A stretch of DNA of 64,000 nucleotides from Acholeplasmatales bacterium (GCA_017454375.1 JAFTDB010000031.1:62001-126000); one strand, 5' to 3'; shown: positions 1 through 11,866, counted from the stretch's first letter. Notes: generated from the letters alone by a model not told the origin. A program made the numbers and translations.

Positions 1-675
1 GCTACTTTTTTTTATGGTGGATTAATTTGTTTGATTATAATGCTTGCTGGCAAAAAACCTTTTGAAGAAAAATATGCTGAACGTGGATATTTATTATATG
101 TAGGTATTGCTTTATTAGTTATTAGTGCTGCATTATATTTATATTCTTATCTAAAAGGAAAAAAGAATGATAATCAGCCTGATGTTTTAAAACTTTCTAA
201 GAATGTAGATGCGCTAATCAAAGAAGGACTATATGAACTTGATGTTCCAGAAAATTCTAAAAAAATAGATGTTTTAATGTTTGAAAAAAAGAATCTTTCA
301 AATGGGAAAACTAAAAATTATGATAGAATATATTTCAATCAAGAAAGATATTTTTTTATTGAAAATGATAATTTATGTTTAGCATTACCTTCTGAGGTTG
401 TAGCTATTCCCGTAAATTCATTTATTAAAATTGTTAAAATAAAAGGAACACATTTTCTTTTAAATTGGAATAAAGAAGAAGCGTTTAATAGTAAAGAGTA
501 TAAAGAATTTGTTAAAAATGGTAATTATGGATTAACAATTAAATATACATATTCCGTAGAATATAAAATTGGTGATAAGGAATATAATTTTTTAATTCCT
601 AATTATGATTTAGATGCATTCTTAAGCGTATTAAAATTAGATGTAATTGAAGGTGTAAAAGATGAAAACAAGTGA
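1..675 (+). CDS. Membrane protein, 5' end cut by window edge
   Basis: The frame is open from base 1, so the gene starts upstream; the TTG at 31 is only the first possible start inside the window. The visible part has two hydrophobic segments (roughly bases 10-45 and 85-140), a short basic linker, and a soluble C-terminal domain of about 170 residues rich in Lys, Asn and Tyr. I recognise no family motif. Its stop lies inside the start of queA (14-base overlap), so it is probably cotranscribed with the queuosine genes, but nothing ties it to tRNA modification. Real gene: likely. Function: unknown. Confidence 0.7.
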   Translation, partial: ATFFYGGLICLIIMLAGKKPFEEKYAERGYLLYVGIALLVISAALYLYSYLKGKKNDNQPDVLKLSKNVDALIKEGLYELDVPENSKKIDVLMFEKKNLSNGKTKNYDRIYFNQERYFFIENDNLCLALPSEVVAIPVNSFIKIVKIKGTHFLLNWNKEEAFNSKEYKEFVKNGNYGLTIKYTYSVEYKIGDKEYNFLIPNYDLDAFLSVLKLDVIEGVKDENK

Positions 676-1698
676 TTTTGATTATTATTTACCAGAAGAA
701 TTAATTGCTCAAACACCACTTAAGGATCGTACCTCATCTAGATTAATGGTTCTAGATAAGAATACTGGTGAGGTTTGGCATAAGCATTTTTCAGACATTT
801 TAGATTATTTAACACCTAATGATGTTTTAGTATTGAATGACACAAAGGTTATTCCTGCTAGACTAATTGGTGAAAAAATTGATACAGGTGCCGTTATTGA
901 GGTGCTACTTTTAAAGGACAAAGGTGACAATACATGGGAATGTCTATCTAAGCCACAAAAAAGAGTAAAGATTGGCTCTGTAATTAGCTTTGGTGATGGT
1001 AAGCTAAAGGCTGAATGTATCGGCCTTGAGGATGAAGGTATTACCACATTTAAGTTAATTTATGATGGTATCCTAGTAGAGATATTAGATGAACTTGGTT
1101 CAATGCCACTACCACCTTATATCCATGAAAAACTAGAAGATAAAAATAGATATCAAACAGTATATGCAAAGCATCCTGGTAGTGCAGCTGCCCCTACAGC
1201 AGGACTGCATTTTACTAAGGAACTTTTAGAGAAAATAAAAGAAAAGGGAATTGAGATAATTCCAGTTACATTACATGTTGGTCTTGGTACATTTAGACCT
1301 GTAAATGTAGAAGATACTGCAAATCATAAGATGCATAGTGAATATTATGAAATATCTACATCTTCAGCAGAACGTCTAAATGAGGCTAAGAAGGCTGGTA
1401 AGAGAATTGTCGCTGTAGGTACTACCTCAGTAAGAACACTAGAGTCCGCAATTCATGAGGATGGATTATTCTATCCTGAATGTAAGGATACTGATATTTT
1501 TATTTATCCAGGATTTAAGTTTAAAGCAATTGATGCTTTAATCACAAACTTCCATCTACCTAAGTCAACACTAATTATGTTAGTTTCAGCACTTGCTGGA
1601 AGAGATAATATCTTAAACGCCTATAAGAAAGCAGTAGAAGAGAAATATAGATTTTTCTCATTTGGCGATGCAATGTTTATAAGTGAGGTAAAGAAATA

Positions 1699-1699
<1 letters not shown>
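662..1699 (+). CDS. queA: S-adenosylmethionine:tRNA ribosyltransferase-isomerase QueA
   Basis: QueA transfers and isomerises the ribosyl moiety of SAM onto preQ1 at the wobble position of GUN-anticodon tRNAs, giving epoxyqueuosine. The 345-residue length is normal for the family. It begins with the typical [14 protein letters not shown] and carries the strongly conserved [13 protein letters not shown] and [10 protein letters not shown] blocks, and [12 protein letters not shown] near the C-terminus. It overlaps the preceding gene by 14 bases and the following cyclophilin gene by one base (TAATG). With tgt two genes downstream, this is a queuosine pair. The preQ1 synthesis genes are not in the window, so preQ1 may be made by genes elsewhere or imported. 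Confidence 0.97.
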
Positions 1700-3319
<1,620 letters not shown>

Positions 3320-3327
3320 GAGTAAAC

Positions 3328-4068
3328 ATGGAAAAGGAAATCAATGTTGAACTATTTGAAAAGAACGCTAGGCTTTATAATAAAAAGAATTTAAAGCGTC
3401 ACTATGCATCTATCTGGGAACACGCTAAGGAATATGGCTTTATCGTACCACCACTTGGATGTAGAGGTGATTTCGTAATTAAAGCATCTATTGATAAAGA
3501 ATTTGTTGAAGAATTTATTGGCTTTTTAGAGGAAAGAAAGCTAAATATAATCGGCGTTAACAATCATTATCAATTAAGATATGTTTTAGAAGATTACGAA
3601 ATCTATAAAAACGCAATGAATGATATTTCTGAAAATATTAAAAAGATTGAAGAGGAATATCAAAGACAATTAAATATTAAAGAAAAATATATGGTTAATG
3701 AGAATGATGATGCGGTATTTTATTTCTATCCATTTAATGAAGATGTTGATACATTATTTGAATTCTATCTTCGTTATAAGGATGAAATATTAGATTTTGC
3801 AAAACAAAGGGATATCACTATTATGTTTGACTTAGAATCTTTTTATAATTTTGCGACAGGCTTTATGGCCTTCAATTTCTTGGATTCTGATAATAATGAT
3901 GAGCCTATGGATTTTGCTAAAAGAATCATTATTCATTTTGATCTAGCAAAAGCTTATTCAATTTATGTTGTATCAAGAATATTGTCTAATATCGGTGATA
4001 CTTATGAAGAATTAGAATATATGGAGACACATATCTTTGGAGATAATTTAAAATACAAAGGAGAATAA
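3328..4068 (+). CDS. Hypothetical cytoplasmic protein (246 aa)
   Basis: I do not recognise this protein. It starts with ATG nine bases after the tgt stop, behind the ribosome binding site TAGGAG. It has no signal peptide or hydrophobic helix. Residues about 90-125 are Lys/Glu-rich and probably helical. Aromatic residues are frequent (FYFYPF near residue 130) and the C-terminal third is predicted helical. It sits in an operon with tgt and a second unrecognised gene starting five bases later. The two hypothetical proteins do not look similar to each other by eye. Confidence 0.8.
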   Translation: MEKEINVELFEKNARLYNKKNLKRHYASIWEHAKEYGFIVPPLGCRGDFVIKASIDKEFVEEFIGFLEERKLNIIGVNNHYQLRYVLEDYEIYKNAMNDISENIKKIEEEYQRQLNIKEKYMVNENDDAVFYFYPFNEDVDTLFEFYLRYKDEILDFAKQRDITIMFDLESFYNFATGFMAFNFLDSDNNDEPMDFAKRIIIHFDLAKAYSIYVVSRILSNIGDTYEELEYMETHIFGDNLKYKGE

Positions 4069-4072
4069 TAAA

Positions 4073-5032
4073 ATGGATAAGAAGGAAACAGTAAAATTAT
4101 TTGACAGTCTAGAAAAGAGTATTACTTATTTTCGTTTGATGAACGATCTACGCTTGATTGAAGGAGTTATCCAAAACAATCAAACTACAGAGGTTAAGTC
4201 GAAATGGAATATTATCGGTAAAGCTTCTAATAAGATGAAGGATAGTAAAGCTAACAAATTTACTGAAAAGAAGTTGGAGCTTGAAAAGGCAATTGCTAAA
4301 TTCGAACGCGAGAATGCTGATTATTATTACAAAGCATACGACGATAAGAAATTAGATAAGATCTTTAATCAACTATTCAAGGTTGATAAATATGATTTAA
4401 TCAAAACTTTATTTTCTGTTTATGTTCTTCTAGAAGATGATTATTCTTATGAATTTGATGATGAGGCAGTAGAAGAATTATCAAAAATGTTATATGGTAA
4501 TGAATCTACTATGAAAGAGAATCTAGATAGAATGAATAAATTCTATTCATCTGTGGCTTCTAGATGGCTAGGCAAGGTTAATCCTGAATGGAGAGCCGTA
4601 TATAAGGAAGTATGTAAGAATGCATTAGTATACTTCAACACAGATAATAAAAAGTATCTAGAATCTGATTTGGATGATTTCCAAACTAATAAGAAAGCTA
4701 ATATGATTGTCTATGGTCTATTATTTGGTCTTGGCTTAATTGATAGTGTTAAGCTAGTTCCAAAGGATAAGGATCATATTATGGATATTAGTTATGATGA
4801 TTTAACAAATGTACTTTCTGTTTATGCCTTATTAATAACTAAGGCTAGAACTAAAGCAGCTGAAAAAGCATTTAATGAAGATTTAAATATCTTCTTAGAT
4901 ATGATTAATTACTTAAGAACTGTAATTCTTAAGGAGCTATTAATCGGCAAGAAGGACGTTAAGCTAAACCAAGAAAAGCTTGCGTTATTTGATAATTTAG
5001 AAAATCAATTAGTTAAAGAATTTGATTTATAA
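4073..5032 (+). CDS. Hypothetical charged helical protein (319 aa)
   Basis: Unrecognised. It is soluble, Lys/Asp/Glu-rich and apparently all helical, with no signal peptide, metal motif or nucleotide-binding loop that I can see. The start ATG follows a GGAGAA ribosome binding site inside the end of the previous gene, and the stop lies 15 bases before the TTG start of the M16 protease. The contiguous same-strand arrangement from queA onward argues for cotranscription. Codon use matches its neighbours, so there is no sign of recent transfer. Confidence 0.8.
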   Translation: MDKKETVKLFDSLEKSITYFRLMNDLRLIEGVIQNNQTTEVKSKWNIIGKASNKMKDSKANKFTEKKLELEKAIAKFERENADYYYKAYDDKKLDKIFNQLFKVDKYDLIKTLFSVYVLLEDDYSYEFDDEAVEELSKMLYGNESTMKENLDRMNKFYSSVASRWLGKVNPEWRAVYKEVCKNALVYFNTDNKKYLESDLDDFQTNKKANMIVYGLLFGLGLIDSVKLVPKDKDHIMDISYDDLTNVLSVYALLITKARTKAAEKAFNEDLNIFLDMINYLRTVILKELLIGKKDVKLNQEKLALFDNLENQLVKEFDL

Positions 5033-5047
5033 TTTTGGGGGATTATT

Positions 5048-7906
5048 TTGAATTTTGTTCTAAAAAATAATAAATATATAGAAGAAATCGAATCTGATGT
5101 ATATATTTATGAGCACCAAAAAACAAAGGCACAGATCTGTTTTATAAAGAATAAAGATTACAACAGAGCCTTTAATATATCATTTAAAACATTACCATTT
5201 GATGATAGTGGTGTTTTCCATATTTTAGAACATTCCATTTTCTGTGGAAGTGAAAAATATCCAGTAAAAGACCCTTTTATCAAAATGAGTCAATCATCCT
5301 TGGCAAGCTATCTAAATGCGGCTACAACTAAAAGCTATACCTCATTTCCAGTTGCTTCCACTAATTTAGATGATTACCATAACCTAGTTGATGTTTATCT
5401 AGATTCAGTATTCCATCCTAACTTCTTTAAGAATAAAGAAATATTCCTACAAGAGGGTTGGCACTATGAGCTAGATAATCTAGATGGTGAACTAAAATAT
5501 AATGGTATTGTCTACAATGAGATGGTTGGTGCCTATAATGATTATGAGACATTACTTGGAAAAGAAATAAATAAGAATCTATTCCCAGATACTTATTATT
5601 CATATGATTCTGGTGGTAATCCAGAGAGTATTCCAAATCTAAGCTATGAAAAATTCTTAGATACATATAAAAGATGTTATCATCCATCTAATGCATGTAT
5701 CCTAATCTATGGTGATTTAGATATAGAAGATGAGCTTAATAGATTAGATAAATATTTATCTATGTTTGATTATAAAGAATATAAATATGATATTAAGCAT
5801 GTATCATTTGATAAAACTAAACATGTAACTACATATTATCAATCAAATGAACTTCGTGATTCTACATATCTAACCTATAGCTTCCTTTTTGATATGGAAT
5901 ATCAGCCATTATTATCAGGAGCTTTAAAGCTACTATTTAGATATTTATTTAATTCAAATGATTCTCATTTTAAAAATAAATTATTAGAATTAAATATCGG
6001 TAATGATATTTATTCTGATTTAGATTTAAATTATGATTATCCAAATGTATCAATAGTCTTACCAGGATCTAATCCTGAAAATGAAGAAGCATTTGTTAAT
6101 CTAATTGATTCAGAGCTTAAGCGTCTTGTTAAAGAAGGCGTTGATAAGGAAGTTTTGAAAAATTTAATTATTCCAATTGAGTTTTCAGAGCGTGAAGAAT
6201 ATTTTTCTAAAAGCTATCCTAAGGGATTAAAGATTGGTAATTCATTTATATCTAAGATGTTATGTGGAATAGATCCAATCGATAATTATTTTTATAACAT
6301 CTATTATGATGATATAAAGGTCTTAATTGATTCTAATTATTTTGAAGAAATAATAGAAGAATATCTTGTTAAGAATAAAAATAGATTAATCTTAAAATGT
6401 GTACCTAAGCTAGATTTCAAACATAAATCTGATGAAAGAGTAGCCTTAAGATTAAAAGAGATTAAGAAATCTAAATCTAAAGAAGAACTATTAGATATCA
6501 TTAAGATGAATCAAGCACTACTTGATTATCAAAATGAAGAAGATAAGCCAGAGGATTTGGCTAAGCTTCCTAAGCTTGATTTAAAACAAATACCACTAGA
6601 GCTAGTACCATTTGATTTTGGTGTAAGAAAAGAAAAATATGATGTCTTATATTCTAATACAGATGTTAATGGTATTGTTTATTTTGATTTGCATTTTGAT
6701 ATAACTAAAATAGGCTTTAAATATGTTAAAAACATATCTTTATTTACTGAATATGTATTTAGTTTAGCAACTAAATATAAAGATAGAAATGAAGTAAGTA
6801 GATTTATTAGAACTTATTTTGGACAGGTATATTTATCTTATGAAAAGGTTAAGACAAATGATAATGAAACTAAATCATATTTAGTTGTTAGTGCGTCTAC
6901 CCTAAGAGAAAATTTTGATACTGCCTTAGCATTTATCAAGGAAGCATTATTCGAAACTGATTTTTCTAAGAAGAATATAAAAGAATTTATCGCGTTATAT
7001 TATTCTGATTTAAATTCATTTATAGTTGGTAATGCTTATTCTCTAGCTAAGATAAGATGTGCATCTTATGTAGATGAGCTTGGTAAATATGATGAATTAT
7101 CATATGGCTTATCTATGGTTAATTATTTAAAGGATATCAGTAATAATCTTGATAAATATTATGATAAGATAATAAAAGATTTTGAATTTATTAAAAAATT
7201 ATTTTCAAAAAAGAATTTCTTTTTATCTCTTATGTGTTCTAATGATTATTATAGTGATATAATATCGAAGGTTGATTTATTTTACGACTCTTTAGAGGAT
7301 GAACTTAATTATCCTAAATCAAACTTTAAGCCTAATTTGAAGCAGGAAGCATTGATTATGGATTCTAATGTTAACTTCCTAGTTAAGATGAATAAATATA
7401 ATAAACCATTTGATGCTCATTATTATTTATTATCTTCATTTGCTGAAACAGCCTATTTATGGAATCAGGTAAGAGTCCAGGGTGGTGCTTATGGAGCATA
7501 TGCTGATATTAATAATGAATATGTAATATTATCTAGCTACCGTGATCCTAATTTAGGATTAACTAATAAAGTATTTAATGATATTTATAAAAACATTAAA
7601 TCTATTAAGCTAGATAAAGACGAATTAAATGATTTGAAATTTAGTGTATTCGCATCTACTGAAAAGCCAGTACATGCTAAAGATAGAATGGTATCAAATA
7701 TTATGTATTATCTAAAAGGTATAACACCAGAAGAGAGATTAAATAATCGCTACAAGCTTGTTAATGCCACTTTAGAAGACTTTAATAAGACAATTGATAT
7801 CTTGAAGGGCTTTGATAATAATAAGCCAATTTGCGCGGTTTGTAGTATGGATGCTTATATGAAAAATCAAAAATTATTTAAACATAAAACTAAATTATTA
7901 AGGTGA
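5048..7906 (+). CDS. M16C-type zinc metalloprotease, presequence-protease-like
   Basis: A 952-residue two-half insulinase-type peptidase that should degrade oligopeptides in the cytoplasm (no signal peptide). The inverted zinc motif HxxEH is at H58-H62 within HILEHSIFCGSEKYPVKDPF, and the third ligand Glu lies in YNEMVGAY near residue 157. The C-terminal half keeps the substrate-binding RVQGGAYGAYA block near residue 810. The length and the KDPF sequence after the zinc site fit the M16C (PreP/falcilysin-like) branch rather than two-subunit M16B enzymes. Translation appears to start at TTG 5048, behind a TTGGGGGAT ribosome binding site; no ATG exists close enough to replace it. Confidence 0.92.
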   Translation: MNFVLKNNKYIEEIESDVYIYEHQKTKAQICFIKNKDYNRAFNISFKTLPFDDSGVFHILEHSIFCGSEKYPVKDPFIKMSQSSLASYLNAATTKSYTSFPVASTNLDDYHNLVDVYLDSVFHPNFFKNKEIFLQEGWHYELDNLDGELKYNGIVYNEMVGAYNDYETLLGKEINKNLFPDTYYSYDSGGNPESIPNLSYEKFLDTYKRCYHPSNACILIYGDLDIEDELNRLDKYLSMFDYKEYKYDIKHVSFDKTKHVTTYYQSNELRDSTYLTYSFLFDMEYQPLLSGALKLLFRYLFNSNDSHFKNKLLELNIGNDIYSDLDLNYDYPNVSIVLPGSNPENEEAFVNLIDSELKRLVKEGVDKEVLKNLIIPIEFSEREEYFSKSYPKGLKIGNSFISKMLCGIDPIDNYFYNIYYDDIKVLIDSNYFEEIIEEYLVKNKNRLILKCVPKLDFKHKSDERVALRLKEIKKSKSKEELLDIIKMNQALLDYQNEEDKPEDLAKLPKLDLKQIPLELVPFDFGVRKEKYDVLYSNTDVNGIVYFDLHFDITKIGFKYVKNISLFTEYVFSLATKYKDRNEVSRFIRTYFGQVYLSYEKVKTNDNETKSYLVVSASTLRENFDTALAFIKEALFETDFSKKNIKEFIALYYSDLNSFIVGNAYSLAKIRCASYVDELGKYDELSYGLSMVNYLKDISNNLDKYYDKIIKDFEFIKKLFSKKNFFLSLMCSNDYYSDIISKVDLFYDSLEDELNYPKSNFKPNLKQEALIMDSNVNFLVKMNKYNKPFDAHYYLLSSFAETAYLWNQVRVQGGAYGAYADINNEYVILSSYRDPNLGLTNKVFNDIYKNIKSIKLDKDELNDLKFSVFASTEKPVHAKDRMVSNIMYYLKGITPEERLNNRYKLVNATLEDFNKTIDILKGFDNNKPICAVCSMDAYMKNQKLFKHKTKLLR

Positions 7907-7910
7907 TGAA

Positions 7911-8171
7911 ATGTTTTATTCTATAGTTAGCTTAATACTTGGTGCATTCCTACTAATCTTTGGTAGCTTTTGTATCACCAAGAAAAATAAAATAAGCTTT
8001 ATAATAATTACATATATTGTAGCTTTAGGCTATATTGGTGTAGGAATTTGGAGTTTCTTTTTATTAAATAAAGATTATGAATTTATACCTGTGCTTACAA
8101 TGCTAGGTATAACAATAATCTACGTTGTTGTATTCTTATTTTATGATAGAGGCATGAAGGGTAAAAAATAA
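7911..8171 (+). CDS. Small three-helix membrane protein (86 aa)
   Basis: An 86-residue protein that is almost entirely membrane-embedded: hydrophobic segments at about residues 3-22, 28-52 and 58-78, ending in a positive tail (RGMKGKK). No family recognised. The ATG follows the protease stop by four bases, using an AGGTGATGA ribosome binding site, and its stop overlaps the next start as TAATG, so it is translationally coupled to the PH-domain gene. A shared membrane role with that protein is plausible but unproven. Confidence 0.8.
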   Translation: MFYSIVSLILGAFLLIFGSFCITKKNKISFIIITYIVALGYIGVGIWSFFLLNKDYEFIPVLTMLGITIIYVVVFLFYDRGMKGKK

Positions 8172-8806
8172 TGAGAATTGAAGATTATAAAAATAATGAT
8201 GAAGTAATATTATGGAAGGGTAAACCTAATAAGGGAGTATATATTAAAGAAAGAATCTTTACTCCACTTGCCTTATTTGCCTTAATTTGGATGATTATTG
8301 ATTTAGGTATCATCTTTGGTGGCTTGTTTGGTACAGGTGCCTTCGAAGCTATGGGACCTATGCAATTTATGTTAGTTCCATTCTTTTTACTTCATATGAT
8401 GCCAGTATGGATTTATATTGGTAGAGTTATATTTAGTGTAGCTAGTTGGAATAACACAGAATATATGGTTACAGATAGAGCTGTATACTCAAAGACTGGA
8501 GTATTTCAAACTAAATGTGATCGTAAAACATTCCAAGAGATAACTAATGTATCTGTTCATCAAGGTATTATTGATAAGCATTATGATGTAGGTGATGTGT
8601 TCATTATCACAGGACATACTACAACATCTAATGGTGGAGTTAAAGAGCTTGGTATCAATATAATTGATATAGAAGATTATATGAAGGTATATAAGTTAAT
8701 AAATAGAACAGGTACTGATGTATATTCAGATACAATGTATCCTAATGATTTAAGACCAAAAGAAAATCATGGATATAAGACTGAATATAAAGGAAATGAA
8801 GAATAA
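8171..8806 (+). CDS. Membrane protein with bacterial PH domain
   Basis: A 211-residue protein with two hydrophobic helices near residues 30-55 and 70-95, followed by a PH-like domain of the DUF304/bPH2 type. The typical layout is visible: an N-terminal EVILWKGKPNKG, then the TEYMVTDRAVYSKTGVF strand pair and the ITNVSVHQGIIDKHYDVGDV segment. Such proteins resemble YdbS/YdbT but biochemical roles are poorly known. It ends the operon that begins upstream of queA; the hairpin just after it is oriented mainly for the opposite strand. Confidence 0.85.
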   Translation: MRIEDYKNNDEVILWKGKPNKGVYIKERIFTPLALFALIWMIIDLGIIFGGLFGTGAFEAMGPMQFMLVPFFLLHMMPVWIYIGRVIFSVASWNNTEYMVTDRAVYSKTGVFQTKCDRKTFQEITNVSVHQGIIDKHYDVGDVFIITGHTTTSNGGVKELGINIIDIEDYMKVYKLINRTGTDVYSDTMYPNDLRPKENHGYKTEYKGNEE

Positions 8807-8828
8807 AAAAAGCCTTTTTCAAGGCTTT
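8803..8828 (-). terminator. Intrinsic terminator of tRNA-Arg
   Basis: Inverted repeat AAAGCCTT-TTTC-AAGGCTTT at 8809-8828. On the minus strand it is followed by a run of Ts (TTTTTTATTC), which places it 22 bases after the tRNA-Arg 3' end. On the + strand the T-tail is only three bases, so it would end the PH-domain operon weakly at best. Confidence 0.85.
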
Positions 8829-8849
8829 GGAATTCAGGGTATAAAAAAA

Positions 8850-8926
<77 letters not shown>

Positions 8927-8940
8927 ATCCACGCCCGAAT

Positions 8941-8969
8941 ATTATATAACAAATGATTTTTATATGCAA
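8941..8969 (-). promoter_or_regulatory. Promoter of tRNA-Arg
   Basis: On the minus strand, TTGCAT (8964-8969), a 17-base spacer, and TATAAT (8941-8946). Transcription would start about 8-10 bases before the mature tRNA 5' end, the usual arrangement. Confidence 0.8.
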
Positions 8970-9016
8970 GTAAAAAATATTTAAATGTATGAAAAATTTT
9001 GAAAGGAGATGTCACA

Positions 9017-10408
9017 ATGGATAAAAAGTATTTTGATGAGATAATGGCGATACTTGATTCCAACCTATCTAGCGCTGAAAAACGTGAAAAGATTTTACAA
9101 TACCATGAAAATGATATTGCTGACGTTATGGATGAGCTTGATGCTGATAAAAGAAAAGAATTATTTGAAATTCTAGGTAATGAAGCACTAGGTGAAGTAT
9201 TGCTGTATGCTGATGACATTGGTGATGTAGTTGATGACTTACCTCCTGAGAAAGCAGCCGATATCATTGAAACAATGGATGCCGATGATGCGATCGACGT
9301 TCTACAAGAGCTAGATGAAGAATCTAGAGATGAGATTGTTTCCTTGATGGAAAAGGAAGCTAAGGAAGATATCCAAGCCATTACAAAATATGATGAGGAT
9401 ATGATTGGTAGTCGAATGACTAACAACTATATTACTATATTAAATACTGATACAGTTAAATCAGCAATGCGTAAGGTAGTAAAAGAAGCTGCTGAAAATG
9501 ATAATGTTACTAATATCTATGTACTAGATAAAGAAGATGTGCTTGTTGGTGTTTTAGAGCTTCGTGCATTAATTATAGCAAGAGATGGTGACGACCTATC
9601 GAAATTGTTCAAAACTAATTACCCATCTTTTGAGGCAACTGAATCAGTTGAGGATTGCTTGCCTAAATTAAAGGAATATGGTATGGATTCATACCCTATC
9701 TTAGATGAAAATAAAAAACTAGTTGGTGTTATCACATCTGATGATATCATCGAAGCTTTGGATTTGGAAAGTGGAGATGACTATGCTAAGTTAGCCGGTT
9801 TAACTGAGGAAGAGGATTTGGATGAATCAGTATTCCAATCTGTTAAAAAGAGAATTCCTTGGCTAATTATCTTATTAGTTCTTGGCTTAGTACAATCTAT
9901 TTCAATGAGTGGATTTGAGGCTGTAGTAGCAACCCTACCTATCATTGTATTCTTCCAAACATTAGTATTAGACATGGCTGGTAACACAGGTACACAGTCA
10001 CTAGCCGTAACAATTCGTATGATTTCTACAAACGAGGTTACGAAGAAGGAAGTATTAAAGACTATATTTAAGGAAGTTAGAGTAGGCTTCTTTAATGGTA
10101 TATTACTTGGAACAATTGCCTTTGGTGTAGTATTATTATATTTATTCTTAGCTAACAAGGGTGTTGGTGCTGGACTTAATAATTTTGAAATTGTAGATGC
10201 GGTAAAGGGTTCATCTATAGTAGCTGCAGCATTAATTACTGCCATGACAGTTTCATCATTTATTGGTACAGTTGTTCCAATGATATTCTTAAAGCTAAAA
10301 ATAGACCCAGCAGTTGCTTCAGGTCCATTTATCACAACAATCAACGATATTACAGCTATGCTAATATATTATGGCTTAGCAGCAATTTTATTTAATATTG
10401 TATTTTAG
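9017..10408 (+). CDS. mgtE: Magnesium transporter MgtE
   Basis: MgtE is a homodimeric Mg2+ channel gated by cytoplasmic Mg2+. The 463-residue protein shows the acidic N domain (to about residue 130, ending in TKYDEDMIGSRMT), two CBS domains (about 140-260, VLVGVLELRALI and KLVGVITSDDII), a plug helix and five membrane helices. The pore helix has the diagnostic LDMAGNTGTQSLAVTIR, and the end has PFITTINDITAMLIYYG. The frame could start upstream at TTG 8999, but AGGAGA at 9004-9009 is correctly spaced for ATG 9017. No M-box riboswitch fits in the 90 bases upstream, and I found no clear promoter there. Confidence 0.96.
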   Translation: MDKKYFDEIMAILDSNLSSAEKREKILQYHENDIADVMDELDADKRKELFEILGNEALGEVLLYADDIGDVVDDLPPEKAADIIETMDADDAIDVLQELDEESRDEIVSLMEKEAKEDIQAITKYDEDMIGSRMTNNYITILNTDTVKSAMRKVVKEAAENDNVTNIYVLDKEDVLVGVLELRALIIARDGDDLSKLFKTNYPSFEATESVEDCLPKLKEYGMDSYPILDENKKLVGVITSDDIIEALDLESGDDYAKLAGLTEEEDLDESVFQSVKKRIPWLIILLVLGLVQSISMSGFEAVVATLPIIVFFQTLVLDMAGNTGTQSLAVTIRMISTNEVTKKEVLKTIFKEVRVGFFNGILLGTIAFGVVLLYLFLANKGVGAGLNNFEIVDAVKGSSIVAAALITAMTVSSFIGTVVPMIFLKLKIDPAVASGPFITTINDITAMLIYYGLAAILFNIVF

Positions 10409-10417
10409 GAGAGAACT

Positions 10418-11173
10418 ATGAATAAAGAAGAATTTTTAGAATTACAAAGAGAATTTGCTCAAGATGTTTACAATTTTGAATTCTTTTTGAAAAGAGAATT
10501 ATATGCTGACTTCAGCTACAACAATGTTTTCTTTGATGAGCTAATGACTAATCGTAAGCTTGATTTAGAAAATAAAATGCTATTTGATGCAATCAAAATG
10601 CATAATGAATCTAATTTAGATGTAAGTAAATTCATCGATAAAACACGTCAAGATTATGCAAATGAATGTGATGTAAGCTTTAGAAAGCATGCAAATGTTA
10701 AAGCTTTACTTGAAAAGAATAAAGAATTAAAGGAAGAAGACTTAAAAGCATTTGAAGAATATTTCCATGAATTTGTTTTAGAAAACAATCCAATTGTTAG
10801 ACTAAATCAAAACAAAGAAACTCAATCTGTATATGAAATGCTAACTAGATTATATAGAGAAAATAATATTGAAAACTTCAAAGCTTTATATAATACAAAT
10901 AGTGAAGTATTCTTAATTGATAAGGAAGTAGATCCTTCTAGATATGTAGAATTCTCTCGTGTTTATTACAATACTAGAAAGAAATTCAATTCTGTAATTA
11001 ACCAAGCACCTACTCGTTATCCATTCAATAAGGAAGCAACACTTAAGGATGCTAATTCTATTGAAAAAGAAAGAAAACTTTTAAAAGAAAAAGAAAAATC
11101 TTTACTAGAAGCTAATGAAAGCCTTCATAAAGATTTCTACAAAGTATTCGGTAAAGATATTTTAATTGGTTAG
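10418..11173 (+). CDS. Hypothetical helical protein (251 aa)
   Basis: Unrecognised. The ATG follows mgtE by nine bases behind AGGAGAG, so it is likely cotranscribed with it. It is soluble, highly charged and predicted helical; the last 45 residues (KEATLKDANSIEKERKLLK onward) look like coiled coil. There is no signal peptide or catalytic motif. Its stop codon overlaps that of recU on the other strand by four bases, so the two transcripts converge with no terminator between them. Confidence 0.8.
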   Translation: MNKEEFLELQREFAQDVYNFEFFLKRELYADFSYNNVFFDELMTNRKLDLENKMLFDAIKMHNESNLDVSKFIDKTRQDYANECDVSFRKHANVKALLEKNKELKEEDLKAFEEYFHEFVLENNPIVRLNQNKETQSVYEMLTRLYRENNIENFKALYNTNSEVFLIDKEVDPSRYVEFSRVYYNTRKKFNSVINQAPTRYPFNKEATLKDANSIEKERKLLKEKEKSLLEANESLHKDFYKVFGKDILIG

Positions 11174-11739
11174 TCTTTAAAATATACTTCATCGACAACC
11201 TTAAGATAGCTTAACCTAGGTATATAACCTTCTTTAATTAAATAACATTTATCTTTAAAAGTAGAATAAGGGATTGACTTACGGTCAGTCTCTTTATTTT
11301 TCCAAAATTCATATACTACATCAAATGGTGCTAGGTAATATTCATTGAACTTAGACCAATATACGATTAAAAATCCAATTCCACCATGAGCAATTATCTT
11401 TTTAAGATGCTCTATCTGGTGAGGATGAATATTGGCTAAAGGAAATGAAGTAGTAGAATGAGATTCTTTAGCTTCAAAGTCAATATATTTACCTTTATAT
11501 ATACCATTATAGTCAGTAGTGGATGGGACCTTATAGTAGGCTTCAGTGATTACTGCCTTACTACGCATAGGATAATCTACCTTTACAATCTGAATAGGCG
11601 TAGGCTTTTTATGGATTACAGCGATATCATTATTCAAGTAATATTCATTACTTTGGTTAATGACTTCCTCTAAATCCATACCTAAATTAGCTTTATTTAT
11701 AACTTTGTTTGGCTTTGATCTTTTAATAGCAAAATTCAT
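11170..11739 (-). CDS. recU: Holliday junction resolvase RecU
   Basis: RecU cleaves four-way DNA junctions in Bacillota recombination and chromosome segregation. The 189-residue protein has the nuclease core STTDYNGIYKGKYIDFEAKES, which supplies the metal-binding acidic residues and Lys, followed by FPLANIHPHQIEHLKKI and GIGFLIVYW, all typical of RecU. It begins NFAIKRSKPNKVINKANLGM, close to the family N-terminus. In many Bacilli it sits beside a penicillin-binding protein gene; here its neighbours are a hypothetical gene and a CBM20 gene, so that linkage is lost. Confidence 0.95.
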   Translation of the reverse strand: MNFAIKRSKPNKVINKANLGMDLEEVINQSNEYYLNNDIAVIHKKPTPIQIVKVDYPMRSKAVITEAYYKVPSTTDYNGIYKGKYIDFEAKESHSTTSFPLANIHPHQIEHLKKIIAHGGIGFLIVYWSKFNEYYLAPFDVVYEFWKNKETDRKSIPYSTFKDKCYLIKEGYIPRLSYLKVVDEVYFKD

Positions 11740-11760
11740 ATTCTTACTCCATTTTCATAT

Positions 11761-11789
11761 ATTTTATAATAAAAAAGCCGTGTAGTAAA
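11761..11789 (-). promoter_or_regulatory. Promoter of recU
   Basis: Minus strand TTTACT (11784-11789), 17-base spacer, TAAAAT (11761-11766), about 20 bases before the recU ATG. Confidence 0.55.
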
Positions 11790-11866
11790 CGTATTCATAA
11801 AAATTTATAGTAGAATTATTGATAAGTTATATATATAATATAAAAGAAAAAGGGGAGGGTATAAAA

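Noticed and set aside
8999-9016. TTG start giving six extra residues on MgtE
   Set aside because: The AGGAGA lies inside that extension and is spaced correctly for ATG 9017.
11834-11839. TATAAT as a full promoter for the CBM20 gene
   Set aside because: No -35-like hexamer lies 16-18 bases upstream (TTGATA at 11819 is only nine bases away), so I do not list it as a promoter.
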